A stretch of DNA of 64,000 bases, from the NCBI RefSeq assembly GCF_008312835.1, contig NZ_VSKS01000013.1:124001-188000 (forward strand), written 5' to 3'. The notes below the pieces were generated by a model. It worked only from the letters and a program-made list of their open reading frames with translations, was not told the origin of the DNA and made no database searches. The DNA comes from Streptomyces marokkonensis (GTDB taxonomy: Bacteria; Actinomycetota; Actinomycetes; Streptomycetales; Streptomycetaceae). Positions 33,574 to 43,853 of this stretch are shown here, in pieces (within the stretch, counting starts at the first letter, position 1; each line of letters starts with the position of its first letter). The translations under genes were made by a program, and so were the position numbers.

Positions 33574-35658
33574 GTGCGGGGCGTGGGTGGCGGGCGTTGG
33601 CGACGGGTCGCCAGTCAGATCGGGCGGAGTGTCGCCGTGTGGGTGGTCTCCACCCTCACCATGCTGCTGCTCGCCGGGATCCTGCCGGACTTCCGGCTGC
33701 GCTCGGCCGACGGTGACAGCGCCACCGACATCGCGGTCACCGCGGCCCTCGGCGCCGGCGCCTTCGGCCTGCTGTCCGCCCTCGTCTGGCCGCTGCTGGT
33801 GCGACTGCTGCTGCTCGTGCCCGCGCTCGTCCTCGGCCTGCTGGTGTTCTTCCTCAACGGCGCCCTCCTGTGGCTGGCCCTGCGGGTCAACCCCGGTGAA
33901 CGGGGCGCCGCGGCCCCGGAGACCGCGGTCGTGGTCGCCGCGGTCATGTCCGCCGTCGCCTCCGCCACGGGCGCCGCCCTCGCCGTGCGCGACGACGACG
34001 CCTACCGCCGCCGCCTCTACCGTCTCGCCCACCGCAGACGCGGCTCCGCCCCGCCCTGCCCCCCGACCCCGGGCACGGTGTTCCTGCAACTCGACGGCGT
34101 CGGTCACGACGTGCTCCTGGACGCCGTCGGCAAGGGGCTGATGCCCACCGTCGCCCGCTGGCTCGGCACCGGCACCGCCGGCGACCGGCCCAGCCACCGC
34201 CTCACCCCGTGGCGCACCGACTGGTCCAGCCAGACCGGCGCCAGCCAGCTCGGCATCCTGCACGGCAGCAACCACGACGTCCCCGCCTTCCGCTGGTACG
34301 AGAAGGCCCGCCGCGAGGTCATGGTCTGCAACCGGCCCACCAGCGCCGCCGAACTCCAGGCCCGCGCCATCGAGTACGCGGGCCACGCCGGACTGCTCGC
34401 CGACGACGGCGCCAGCCGCGGCAACCTGTTCAGCGGCGGCGCCGACGAACAGGCCCTGGTGCTCTCCATCGCCACCCGCCGCCGCGGCCCGGCGGCCCGC
34501 TCCCGCGCGGGCTACTTCGCGTACTTCTCCGACCCCGCCAACGCCGTGCGCACCGCGCTGTCCTTCGTCGCCGAGGTGGGCCGGGAGATCGGCCAGTCGA
34601 CCCGGGCCCGGCTGGGCAAGCAGCGCCCGCGCGTCTCGCGCGGCGGGCTCTACCCGTTCGTACGGGCCTTCGCGACCGTCGTCGAACGGGACGTCGTGGT
34701 GGCCGCCGTGACGGGCGACCTGCTGGCCGGACGCACCGCCGTCTACGCCGACCTGGTGGCCTACGACGAGGTCGCCCACCACTCCGGGCCCGTGAGCCGG
34801 GACACCGACAAGGTCCTCCAGCGCCTCGACCGCGCCCTCGCCCTGATCGAGCACGTCGCCGAGCACGCCCCCCGCCCGTACCGGATCGTCGTCCTCTCCG
34901 ACCACGGGCAGAGCCCCGGCGAGACCTTCCGCTCCCGCTACGGCCTCACCCTCGCGGACCTGGTGCGGGCCGGCTGCGGACTGCCCGTGCCGCGCCGCGC
35001 CGGGCGCACCCACAGCGGCGCGGAGGCCCGCGCGGCGGTCCGCGCGGCGCTGCGCCGGCCCGTCGAGGAGGGCGCCGAGCACTACCGCCCCCCGCGCGGC
35101 TCCGAACCCGTCGTGCTCGCCTCCGGCAACCTGGGCCTGGTCTCCTTCCCGGACGTGCCGCACCGGATGACCAAGGAGGAGATCGACGCCCGCCACCCCG
35201 CGCTGCTGCCGACCCTCGCCAACCATCCCGGCATCGGCTTCCTCCTCGTCCGCAGCGCACGCCACGGCGGGGTCGTGCTCGGCGCGTACGGCGCGGAGAT
35301 CCCGCTGGACGAGCTGGACGACAACCCCGGGCCCCTGGCCGCGTTCGGCCCCGGCGCCGCCGACGTCGTACGCCGCACCCACACCTTCCCGCACACCGCC
35401 GACATCATGGTCAACTCCTTCCACGACCCCACCGACGGCGAGGTGCTCGCCTTCGAGGAGCAGATCGGCTCCCACGGCGGTCTCGGCGGCGCCCAGTCCC
35501 GCCCCTTCCTGCTGTCCCCGCTCGCCCTGTCCGCACCGGTCGCCGACGGCGCGGAACTCGCCGGTGCCGAGCAGATCCACCGGGTACTGCGCCGCTGGCT
35601 GACGGAGTCGGACGCGGCGCAGCGGCCCGCGGCCCCGGACCGGAGGCGCGTCGCCTGA
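33574..35658 (+). CDS. Membrane-anchored alkaline phosphatase-superfamily protein
   Basis: A 694-residue protein with four N-terminal membrane helices (residues 15-130, resembling the PF04020-type holin-like module) fused to a cytoplasmic or outer phosphatase/phosphodiesterase domain. Metal motifs: FLQLDGVGHDVLL near 172, WSSQTGASQLGILHGSN with the Ser/Thr nucleophile near 215, YDEVAHHSGP near 400, LSDHGQSPG near 445. The GTG at 33574 is close to GAGG; a GTG at 33583 has better spacing. The substrate may be a nucleotide, lipid or sulfate ester. Confidence 0.8.
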   Translation: MRGVGGGRWRRVASQIGRSVAVWVVSTLTMLLLAGILPDFRLRSADGDSATDIAVTAALGAGAFGLLSALVWPLLVRLLLLVPALVLGLLVFFLNGALLWLALRVNPGERGAAAPETAVVVAAVMSAVASATGAALAVRDDDAYRRRLYRLAHRRRGSAPPCPPTPGTVFLQLDGVGHDVLLDAVGKGLMPTVARWLGTGTAGDRPSHRLTPWRTDWSSQTGASQLGILHGSNHDVPAFRWYEKARREVMVCNRPTSAAELQARAIEYAGHAGLLADDGASRGNLFSGGADEQALVLSIATRRRGPAARSRAGYFAYFSDPANAVRTALSFVAEVGREIGQSTRARLGKQRPRVSRGGLYPFVRAFATVVERDVVVAAVTGDLLAGRTAVYADLVAYDEVAHHSGPVSRDTDKVLQRLDRALALIEHVAEHAPRPYRIVVLSDHGQSPGETFRSRYGLTLADLVRAGCGLPVPRRAGRTHSGAEARAAVRAALRRPVEEGAEHYRPPRGSEPVVLASGNLGLVSFPDVPHRMTKEEIDARHPALLPTLANHPGIGFLLVRSARHGGVVLGAYGAEIPLDELDDNPGPLAAFGPGAADVVRRTHTFPHTADIMVNSFHDPTDGEVLAFEEQIGSHGGLGGAQSRPFLLSPLALSAPVADGAELAGAEQIHRVLRRWLTESDAAQRPAAPDRRRVA

Positions 35659-36117
35659 GCCGGCCGTTGATCCGACGGCCGTCCCCGAGGACGATGGCGC
35701 GGTGAACGAGGCCGCGTACACGCTGGAACAGCTCCGGGCACCGCGACCGGCGGTGCGCGCGGACGTCCCCGCGTCTCGGACCGCGCCGTCCGGGACCTCC
35801 CCGCCCACCGGAGCCGCCGCGGGGGGATTCCACGGCTCGTGGTGTTCCCCGACGGCCACGGGGACGCCCGGACGGAGCGGACCGGCCTGCGGGAACCGGC
35901 CCGGCACCGGCTCCTCCCGCGGCTCGTCCTCCACGACTGGGTCGTCGAGACGCTCGACCGGGTCCGGCGGGGCTGACCTCGCGGAAAACGCGTTGCCCCG
36001 CCGCCGCGGGGCGCAGTTCACTGGTGCCGGCGCCCTTCGTGGTCCGCGTGCTCCCACCCGGCCGCGGGCGGCCGCGCGCCCCCTTCCGACCTCCCCGAAC
36101 GCCTCAGGAGTCCTTGC
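35659..36117. other. 459-bp gap, possible decayed gene fragment
   Basis: No confident gene. A GTG at 35702 begins VNEAAYTLEQLRAP, but the frame becomes Ser/Thr/Gly-rich and is not protein-like. In another frame, 35740-35976 reads RVSDRAVRDLPAHRSRRGG and then LVVFPDGHGDARTERTGLREPARHRLLPRLVLHDWVV before a stop; the two pieces together look like one short protein broken by a frameshift. I could not assign a family. CAGGAG near 36105 belongs to the next gene. Confidence 0.4.
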
Positions 36118-37179
36118 GTGCAGGCAGCCGTCACCGTCACCCCGGCCCGCATCCCGGAGCTGCTGCTCGGTCTCGCGACCGTGCGGCCGGTGTTCCTCTG
36201 GGGTGCGCCCGGCATCGGGAAGTCCTCCCTGGTCAGGGAGTTCGCCGAGTCGCTGGGGCTGGAGTGCGTGAGCCTGCTGGGCACCCAGCTCGCCCCCGAG
36301 GACCTCATCGGCGTCCCGCAGATCCGCGACGGCCGCTCGGTGTTCTGCCCGCCGGAGTCGATCGCCCGCGACGAGCCGTACTGCCTGTTCCTGGACGAGC
36401 TCAACGCGGCCACCCCGGACGTGCAGAAGGCGTTCTACTCGCTGATCCTGGACCGCCGGATCGGTGACTACGAGCTGCCCAAGGGCTCCATCGTCATCGG
36501 CGCCGGCAACCGCGCCACCGACAACGCGCTCGCCCGCCCCATCGCCTCCGCGCTCGTCAACCGCCTCACCCACGTCCACCTGGAGGCGTCCTCGAAGGAC
36601 TGGCTGGTCTGGGCGGCGAACAACGGCATCCACCCGTGGGTCACCGACCACCTCACCGACCGCCCCGACCACCTGTGGTCCAAGCCGCCGAAGACCGAGG
36701 AGCCGTTCTCCACCCCGCGGTCCTGGCACATGCTCTCCGACGCGCTGCACTCCTTCGGCCGCGACCTCGACGAGGACACCCTGAAGGTCCTGGCACACGG
36801 CACGCTCACCCCCGCGCACGCCACCGCCTTCTGCGGCTACGTCAAGATCGTGCGCAGCCGCTTCGGCATCGACGCCGTGATCAAGGGCGACGCCCGCTGG
36901 CCGCACCGCCCGGAGGACCGCGACCTGCTCTACTACCTCGCCGAGTCCTTCCGCGGACGCCTCGTCAAGGAACTCCCGGCGACCAAGGAGCACATGTCGG
37001 CGAACGGCCGCCAGACCGCGTACCGCGCCAAGTCGCTGCTGGTGCAGCTCGCGGAGATCTCCGTCGAGGTCGCCCAGACCGTCATCGCCTCCGACCACGA
37101 CGGCAACCCCGTCCTGCCGTCCTGGTTCCTGGTCGAGGCGGCCCGCGACATGCCCCGGCTGGTGGAGGCGCGCCGGTGA
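36118..37179 (+). CDS. MoxR-type AAA+ ATPase
   Basis: A 353-residue AAA+ ATPase. Walker A GAPGIGKS at 29-36, Walker B YCLFLDELN near 88, sensor I IVIGAGNRATDN near 126, an arginine-finger region ALVNRLTHVHL near 142. No signal peptide. CAGGAG lies 8 bases before the GTG. It overlaps the DUF2201/VWA gene by four bases; MoxR ATPases work as chaperones with such VWA partners to mature or remodel metal-binding complexes. The client is unknown. Confidence 0.87.
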   Translation: MQAAVTVTPARIPELLLGLATVRPVFLWGAPGIGKSSLVREFAESLGLECVSLLGTQLAPEDLIGVPQIRDGRSVFCPPESIARDEPYCLFLDELNAATPDVQKAFYSLILDRRIGDYELPKGSIVIGAGNRATDNALARPIASALVNRLTHVHLEASSKDWLVWAANNGIHPWVTDHLTDRPDHLWSKPPKTEEPFSTPRSWHMLSDALHSFGRDLDEDTLKVLAHGTLTPAHATAFCGYVKIVRSRFGIDAVIKGDARWPHRPEDRDLLYYLAESFRGRLVKELPATKEHMSANGRQTAYRAKSLLVQLAEISVEVAQTVIASDHDGNPVLPSWFLVEAARDMPRLVEARR

Positions 37180-38993
37180 CGCGCGCCCGCGCGAAGGGGC
37201 CGAAGAACGCCAAGGGGCCGAAGAAGCGCGACCTCGCGGAGGAGGCGTTCACCGCGGGACTGGGGCTGGTGCGGGCCAACCCGGCGCTGGCCGCCGTCGA
37301 CTTCGACGTCTGCCGCCGGGAGAACTGCGAGCTCGCACCCCGGGAGGGACTGGTCCGCGTCGACTCCGAGGCCGTCCTGCACGCCCACCCGGACCGCATG
37401 GCCGACCCGGACACCTGGGCGTGGGCCCTCGCGCACGCCGTCCTCCACCTCGGCTTCGGTCATGTCCCCGCCGCGCAGGGGACCCGCGTGCAGCCGGACC
37501 GCTGCGAGCTCGCCGCGCGCTGCGTGGTCGTCAACCGCTTCCTGCTCGGCTTCCCCGTCGGCCGCATGCCCGACGACCTGCCCGCCGCCTACCCCGACGG
37601 CGACGAGGAGCGGCTCGCCGCGCGCTGGCGACGCGACGGCGTCCCGGCCGTGTACGAGCGCTGCGGTACGGCGGGCGGCGAGGCGGACGTGTTCCTCCAG
37701 GAGTGGTACGGCTGGTACGGGCAGCCGCCGGACCATCAGCTGGCGTTCGCCACCGCCCTCACCCGCACCGTGTCCGCCGCGATGGACATGGCGGGCGGCC
37801 GGCGCGACAGCCTGGACGGCAAGCCGGTCCCTCGGCGCCCCTGGGAGCGGGCGCTCGGCTGGTTCGTCTCCTCCTACCCCCTGCTCGGGGGCATCGCCTC
37901 GGGCATCACCCTCGTCGCCGACGCCGAACTGGCCCGCGCGCACGGCATCTCCGTCGCCGCCGTCGACGCCGAGGCCGGCGAGATCTACGTCAACCCGCTG
38001 CGGCGGTACGACGACGAGGAGTGGCGGTTCGTCCTGGCCCACGAGATGCTGCACGCCGCCCTGCGCCACGGCGACCGCTGCGGCGGACGCGACCCGTACC
38101 TGTTCAACGTCGCCTGCGACTACGTGGTCAACGGCTGGCTGGAGGAGATGCAGGTCGGCACCATGCCCGAGGGCCTGCTGTACGACAAGGAGCTCGCCGG
38201 ACTGTCCGCCGAGGAGGTCTACGACCGCATCACCGGCGACCTGCGCCGCATGCGGCGGCTCTCCACCCTCCGCGGCAAGGGGCTCGGTGACATCCTGGGC
38301 GGCCCGCTCGGCCCGCCCCGCGACTGCGTCGACCTCGACGGCTTCTACCGCCGAGGCCTCGCCCAGGGCCTGGACCTGCACCAGCGGCAGGAGCGCGGCT
38401 ACCTGCCCGGCGGCCTCGTCGAGGACATCCGCGCGCTCAGCCATCCGCCGCTGCCCTGGGACGCCCGCCTCGCCCGCTGGTTCGACGAGTTCGTGCCCCG
38501 CCCCGAGCCGCTCCGGTCGTACGCCCGCCCCTCCCGGCGCCAGGCCTCCACCCCGGACATCCCCCGCGCGGGACGCCACTTCCCGCCCGAGGAGGTCGCC
38601 CGCTGCACCTTCGGCGTCGTCCTGGACACCTCGGGCTCCATGGACCGCGTCCTGCTCGGCAAGGCGCTGGGCGCCATCGCCTCCTACGCCGGGGCCCGTG
38701 ACGTACCGGCCGCCCGCGTGGTGTTCTGCGACGCGGCACCGCACGACGCCGGCTACGTGCCGGTCACGGAGATCGCGGGGAGGGTCCGGGTGCGCGGCCG
38801 GGGCGGCACCGTCCTCCAGCCCGGCATCGACCTCCTCCAGCGGGCGGACGACTTCCCGCCCGCCGCGCCGGTCCTCGTCATCACCGACGGCTGGTGCGAC
38901 GTCCTGCGGGTCCGGCGCGAGCACGCGTATCTGATCCCGCGGGGCGCGCGGCTGCCGTTCACCGCGAGAGGGCCCGTCTTCCGGGTGAGTTGA
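37176..38993 (+). CDS. DUF2201 putative metallopeptidase with VWA-like domain
   Basis: A 605-residue partner of the MoxR ATPase. It has two peptidase-like regions: HAVLHLGFGH at 87-96, where the Glu of HExxH is Ala, and an intact HEMLHAALRH at 289-298 (H289, E290, H293). The C-terminal VWA domain carries DTSGSMD with Asp484 and the metal-site TDG near 570. GTGA overlap with the ATPase gene shows coupling. Such pairs (COG3864) are widespread and uncharacterised; protease activity is predicted from the HExxH only. Confidence 0.8.
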   Translation: MTRARAKGPKNAKGPKKRDLAEEAFTAGLGLVRANPALAAVDFDVCRRENCELAPREGLVRVDSEAVLHAHPDRMADPDTWAWALAHAVLHLGFGHVPAAQGTRVQPDRCELAARCVVVNRFLLGFPVGRMPDDLPAAYPDGDEERLAARWRRDGVPAVYERCGTAGGEADVFLQEWYGWYGQPPDHQLAFATALTRTVSAAMDMAGGRRDSLDGKPVPRRPWERALGWFVSSYPLLGGIASGITLVADAELARAHGISVAAVDAEAGEIYVNPLRRYDDEEWRFVLAHEMLHAALRHGDRCGGRDPYLFNVACDYVVNGWLEEMQVGTMPEGLLYDKELAGLSAEEVYDRITGDLRRMRRLSTLRGKGLGDILGGPLGPPRDCVDLDGFYRRGLAQGLDLHQRQERGYLPGGLVEDIRALSHPPLPWDARLARWFDEFVPRPEPLRSYARPSRRQASTPDIPRAGRHFPPEEVARCTFGVVLDTSGSMDRVLLGKALGAIASYAGARDVPAARVVFCDAAPHDAGYVPVTEIAGRVRVRGRGGTVLQPGIDLLQRADDFPPAAPVLVITDGWCDVLRVRREHAYLIPRGARLPFTARGPVFRVS

Positions 38994-39091
38994 GCCGTGA
39001 TGTGATCGGATGGGGACGGGCACCCGGTGACACCGGAGCCCGGACCGAGCACCGCCGGACACACGGCCGGACTTTTTCGAAAGGATGCGTC

Positions 39092-39520
39092 ATGGCAGCC
39101 ACGCGCTCCGCACACACCGTTTGGGAAGGCAGTCTCTTCAAGGGCAGCGGGGTCGTCGCCTTCGACTCCTCCGGCAGCATCGCCGAGCAGCCGGTCACCT
39201 GGGCGTCGCGTGCCGAGGAGGCGAACGGGAAGACCAGCCCGGAGGAGCTGATCGCCGCCGCGCACTCCAGCTGCTTCTCCATGGCCCTGTCCAACGGGCT
39301 CGACAAGGCCGGCACCCCGCCGACCCGGCTGACCACCTCCGCCGACGTCACCTTCGTGCCCGGCGAGGGCATCACCGGCATCCACCTCACCGTCGAGGGC
39401 ACCGTTCCCGGCCTTGACGAGGCCGGCTTCGTCGCCGCGGCCGAGGACGCCAAGGTGAACTGCCCGGTCAGCCAGGCGCTGAAGGGCACGAACATCACCC
39501 TGACGGCGAAGCTCGCCTGA
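39092..39520 (+). CDS. OsmC/Ohr family peroxiredoxin
   Basis: A 142-residue OsmC protein. The two redox cysteines are in AAHSSCFSMAL (near 57) and KVNCPVSQAL (near 124). It begins RSAHTVWEGSLFKGSG and matches the YhfA/OsmC subgroup. AAAGGA lies 7 bases before the ATG. It detoxifies organic hydroperoxides in known members. A perfect hairpin terminator follows. Confidence 0.92.
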   Translation: MAATRSAHTVWEGSLFKGSGVVAFDSSGSIAEQPVTWASRAEEANGKTSPEELIAAAHSSCFSMALSNGLDKAGTPPTRLTTSADVTFVPGEGITGIHLTVEGTVPGLDEAGFVAAAEDAKVNCPVSQALKGTNITLTAKLA

Positions 39521-39541
39521 CCCGCTCGCCGCGTCGAGCCA

Positions 39542-39573
39542 CCGCGGGCCGCTCCCCGGGGAGCGGCCCGCGG
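39542..39573. terminator. Palindromic terminator after the OsmC gene
   Basis: CCGCGGGCCGCTCCCC is followed directly by its exact complement GGGGAGCGGCCCGCGG, a 32-bp perfect palindrome 22 bases after the stop. No T-run. Confidence 0.8.
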
Positions 39574-39599
39574 CACGTCCCCCTCCGGGAGCGACCACC

Positions 39600-40343
39600 A
39601 TGACGCCACGACCCGCCGTCTCGGCCCACCGGGGAGGCTCCGAGCGCGCCGCCCCGGCCACCCGGGAGGCGTACGAGGACGCGCTCGCGTCCGGCGCGGA
39701 GTACGTCGAGTTCGACGTCCGGCGCACGGCGGACGGGGTCTTCGTCGTCCACCACGACCCCCGCGTGCGCCGCACCGGCCCGCCGCTGTCCACGCTCACC
39801 CACGCCGAGCTGAACGAGCGCGCCGGCTACCCGGTGCCCGTGGTGGAGGAGCTCATGGAGCTGATCGCCGGGAGGCTCGTCGGGCATCTGGACCTGAAGG
39901 AGACCGGCCACGAGCGGGAGCTGATCGATCGCGCGGTCGCCCTGCTCGGCGAGGACGGCTTCGTCGCCACCACCCTCGAGGACCGCTCCGTCGCCGCCAT
40001 CACCGCGGCCCGTCCACGCGTGCGCACCGCACTGTCCCTCGGCCGCAGCGGCGAGGGCGTCGGCCGGCGCGGGCTGGTGGCGACCCGGATCAGCGAGCTG
40101 CTCCCCATGCGCCGGGTCCGCGCCTGCGGCGCCCACGGGGTCGCCGTGCACCAGCGTCTGGCCCGCGCCACCGTGCTGCGCGAGGCCGCGCGTAACAGAC
40201 TGTTCACCATGGTGTGGACCGTCAACGAGGACGCGGCGCTGCGGAGCTTCCTCGGCGACCCGCGCGTGGACGTGCTGATCACCGACCGCCCCCGTCGCGC
40301 CGTGGAACTGCGCGGGACGACCGACGCCCACACCTCTCGTTGA
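39600..40343 (+). CDS. Glycerophosphodiester phosphodiesterase family protein
   Basis: A 247-residue GDPD TIM barrel: SAHRGGSE (catalytic His10), YVEFDVRRTADGVFVVHHDPRVRRTG with the metal-binding Glu/Asp and the second catalytic His near 51, LDLKETG near 98 and FTMVWTVNEDAALRSFLGDPRVDVLITDRP near the end. No signal peptide, so it is probably cytoplasmic and breaks down glycerophosphodiesters. It lies after a terminator and 86 bp before dnaK. Confidence 0.9.
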   Translation: MTPRPAVSAHRGGSERAAPATREAYEDALASGAEYVEFDVRRTADGVFVVHHDPRVRRTGPPLSTLTHAELNERAGYPVPVVEELMELIAGRLVGHLDLKETGHERELIDRAVALLGEDGFVATTLEDRSVAAITAARPRVRTALSLGRSGEGVGRRGLVATRISELLPMRRVRACGAHGVAVHQRLARATVLREAARNRLFTMVWTVNEDAALRSFLGDPRVDVLITDRPRRAVELRGTTDAHTSR

Positions 40344-40382
40344 CAACCACCCATTCAAACTATTGACAACAGGGCGCTCAAG
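40339..40382 (+). promoter_or_regulatory. Tandem degenerate HAIR (HspR) sites in the dnaK promoter region
   Basis: Two TTGA-N11-TCAA elements lie in tandem: GTTGACA-7-ATTCAAA at 40339-40359 and ATTGACA-7-GCTCAAG at 40362-40382. The HspR-binding HAIR consensus CTTGAGT-N7-ACTCAAG has the same TTGA-N11-TCAA core; the second element matches 6 of 7 bases in its right half. The direct repeat TTGACAAC (40340, 40363) also provides TTGACA -35 boxes, so a repressor bound here could block transcription. Confidence 0.5.
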
Positions 40383-40429
40383 TTTTGTGCTGGAAGTCCG
40401 GAGAGGTGCCCTGGCGGAAGGGGACAGCG

Positions 40430-42310
<1,881 letters not shown>

Positions 42311-42328
42311 CCCCGGGCCGTCCCTGTC

Positions 42329-43192
42329 TCAGTAGTGCTCCCGGCACTCCCGGAGCAGCTTCTCCGTGCGCTGGGCCGAGGCCGCCCGCGCCGTCATGTG
42401 GTCCAGGACCTCCAGGTGCACCGCGACCTCCTTGCGGGAGTCCAGGTACAGGGCGCCCGTCAGGTACTCGGTGAACACCATGTCCGGCAGCTCCGGCTCG
42501 GCGAAGCGGAACAGCGAGAACGGCGCGTACGTCCCCGGGTGCGGCCCGTCCGCGAACTCGGCGATCTGCAGCGTGACCCGGTCCCGCTCGGAGTACTCCA
42601 GCAGCTTGTCGAGCTGGTCGCGCATCACCCGGCCGTCGGCGCTCACCGGGCGCCGCAGCACCGTCTCCTCCATCAGCACCCACAGGTGCGGCGGATCGGG
42701 GCGCTCCAGGAGCCGCTGCCGCTCCATGCGCAGGGACACGTGCCGCTCGACGGCCTCCCGCCCGGCGTTGCCGATCGTCCCGGCCTCCAGGACCGCACGC
42801 GCGTAGTCCTCGGTCTGCAGCAGCCCCGGCACGAAGTGCGGCTCGTAGGACCGGATGATCCGGGCGGCGCCCTCCAGGCTCACGTACATGCTGAACCACT
42901 CGGGCAGCACGTCGTGGTACCGCTGCCACCAGCCCGGCCGGTTCGCCTCCTCGGCGAGCTCCACGAATGCCTCGGACTCGCCCTCGGGCACCCCGTACGC
43001 GGTCAGCAGCAGCTGGACGTACGGAATCTTCAGCGCGACCTCGGCGGTCTCCATCCGTCGCACGGTCGCCGGCGCCACCCGCAGGATCCGGGCGGCCTCC
43101 TCCCGTGAGAGGCCCGCGGCCTCCCGAAGCTCATGCAGCCGCCTTCCCAGGACCACCTGGCCCACGGTCGGTGCGGCCCGCCGCTCACTCAC
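42329..43192 (-). CDS. XRE-family regulator with DUF5753 domain
   Basis: A 287-residue protein: helix-turn-helix at 13-65 (LGRRLHELREAAGLSREEAARILRVAPATVRRMETAE) followed by a DUF5753 effector domain (SYEPHFVPGLLQTEDYARAVL, PHLWVLMEETVL, MVFTEYLTGALYL). Streptomycetes have dozens of these, usually beside a small DUF397 gene; none is seen here. I start at the GTG at 43192, since GGGGAGG lies 6 bases upstream; a start at 43255 is less supported. It converges on dnaK with an 18-bp gap. Confidence 0.87.
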   Translation of the reverse strand: MSERRAAPTVGQVVLGRRLHELREAAGLSREEAARILRVAPATVRRMETAEVALKIPYVQLLLTAYGVPEGESEAFVELAEEANRPGWWQRYHDVLPEWFSMYVSLEGAARIIRSYEPHFVPGLLQTEDYARAVLEAGTIGNAGREAVERHVSLRMERQRLLERPDPPHLWVLMEETVLRRPVSADGRVMRDQLDKLLEYSERDRVTLQIAEFADGPHPGTYAPFSLFRFAEPELPDMVFTEYLTGALYLDSRKEVAVHLEVLDHMTARAASAQRTEKLLRECREHY

Positions 43193-43296
43193 GCCACGCC
43201 TCCCCAACGCGCCCGGGCACGCGCTCAGTCTGTCATGTTCCTCCGACACTCTCACGGGCCACGGGAAACCGCCCTGTTTCCCTACTCCCCACCCCC

Positions 43297-43313
43297 ATTA
43301 CCCGGCAGGTAAT
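43297..43313. promoter_or_regulatory. ATTACC-N5-GGTAAT operator-like palindrome
   Basis: A perfect 6-bp inverted repeat with 5-bp spacer lies between the divergent DUF5753 regulator and a membrane-protein gene, 105 bp and 115 bp from the starts. It could be an operator for a regulator such as the MmyB-type protein encoded just downstream. Not linked to a known consensus with certainty. Confidence 0.5.
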
Positions 43314-43427
43314 CGACCCGGCGCCGCCCCCGCGCCATCGTGGACGCACCGGGTTCCGGGCCGGCGCACTCCGGCCCGGGACCCGGCTCCGGCCGCCGCA
43401 ACCGATCCCGACGAAGGGTGATTCATC

Positions 43428-43853
43428 ATGTCCGCGACCCAGCTTGCCGCGCTCGCCCGGACCGTGGAGCCGCAGCGGATGCTGCGCCGCTTCCTGGCCC
43501 TCGACGCCGCGGTGACCGGCGCGAACGCGCTCGCCTACCTCGCCCTGGCCGGCCCGCTCGGGCGGTTCCTCGGCGCCGGCTCCGGCCTGCTGCTGGGGCT
43601 CGGCGCGTTCCTCGCCGTGTACGCGGCCGGGGTGGGCCTGCTGGCCGCGCGCCGCCACCCTCCGACGCTCGGGGTGCGGGCCGTCGTCGAGGCCAACCTC
43701 GCCTGGGCGGCGGTGAGTGTCGCCGCCCTCGCGCTGTGGCTCTCCCCGACCACGGCGGGCGCGGTGTGGACGGTCCTCCAGGCGCTCACCGTGGCGGGCT
43801 TCGCCGTGCTCCAGCACATGGCGCTGAGGGCGCGTCAGCTCAGCCAGGACTGA
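43428..43853 (+). CDS. Four-helix membrane protein
   Basis: A 141-residue membrane protein with about four hydrophobic helices (residues 25-45, 50-70, 85-105 and 110-130), Ala/Leu-rich, with a short cytoplasmic N-terminus (MSATQLAALARTVEPQRMLRR). GAAGGGTGA precedes the ATG. Its 3' end overlaps the opposite-strand MmyB-type regulator gene by 19 bp. Function unknown; it may be the regulator's target. Confidence 0.7.
   Translation: MSATQLAALARTVEPQRMLRRFLALDAAVTGANALAYLALAGPLGRFLGAGSGLLLGLGAFLAVYAAGVGLLAARRHPPTLGVRAVVEANLAWAAVSVAALALWLSPTTAGAVWTVLQALTVAGFAVLQHMALRARQLSQD

Noticed and set aside
33349-37098. 1249-codon open frame on the minus strand
   Set aside because: It lies opposite the phosphatase and MoxR genes, which have clear motifs and ribosome sites. 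Its sequence is Gly/Val/Arg-rich without domains, the usual complement-strand shadow in high-GC DNA.
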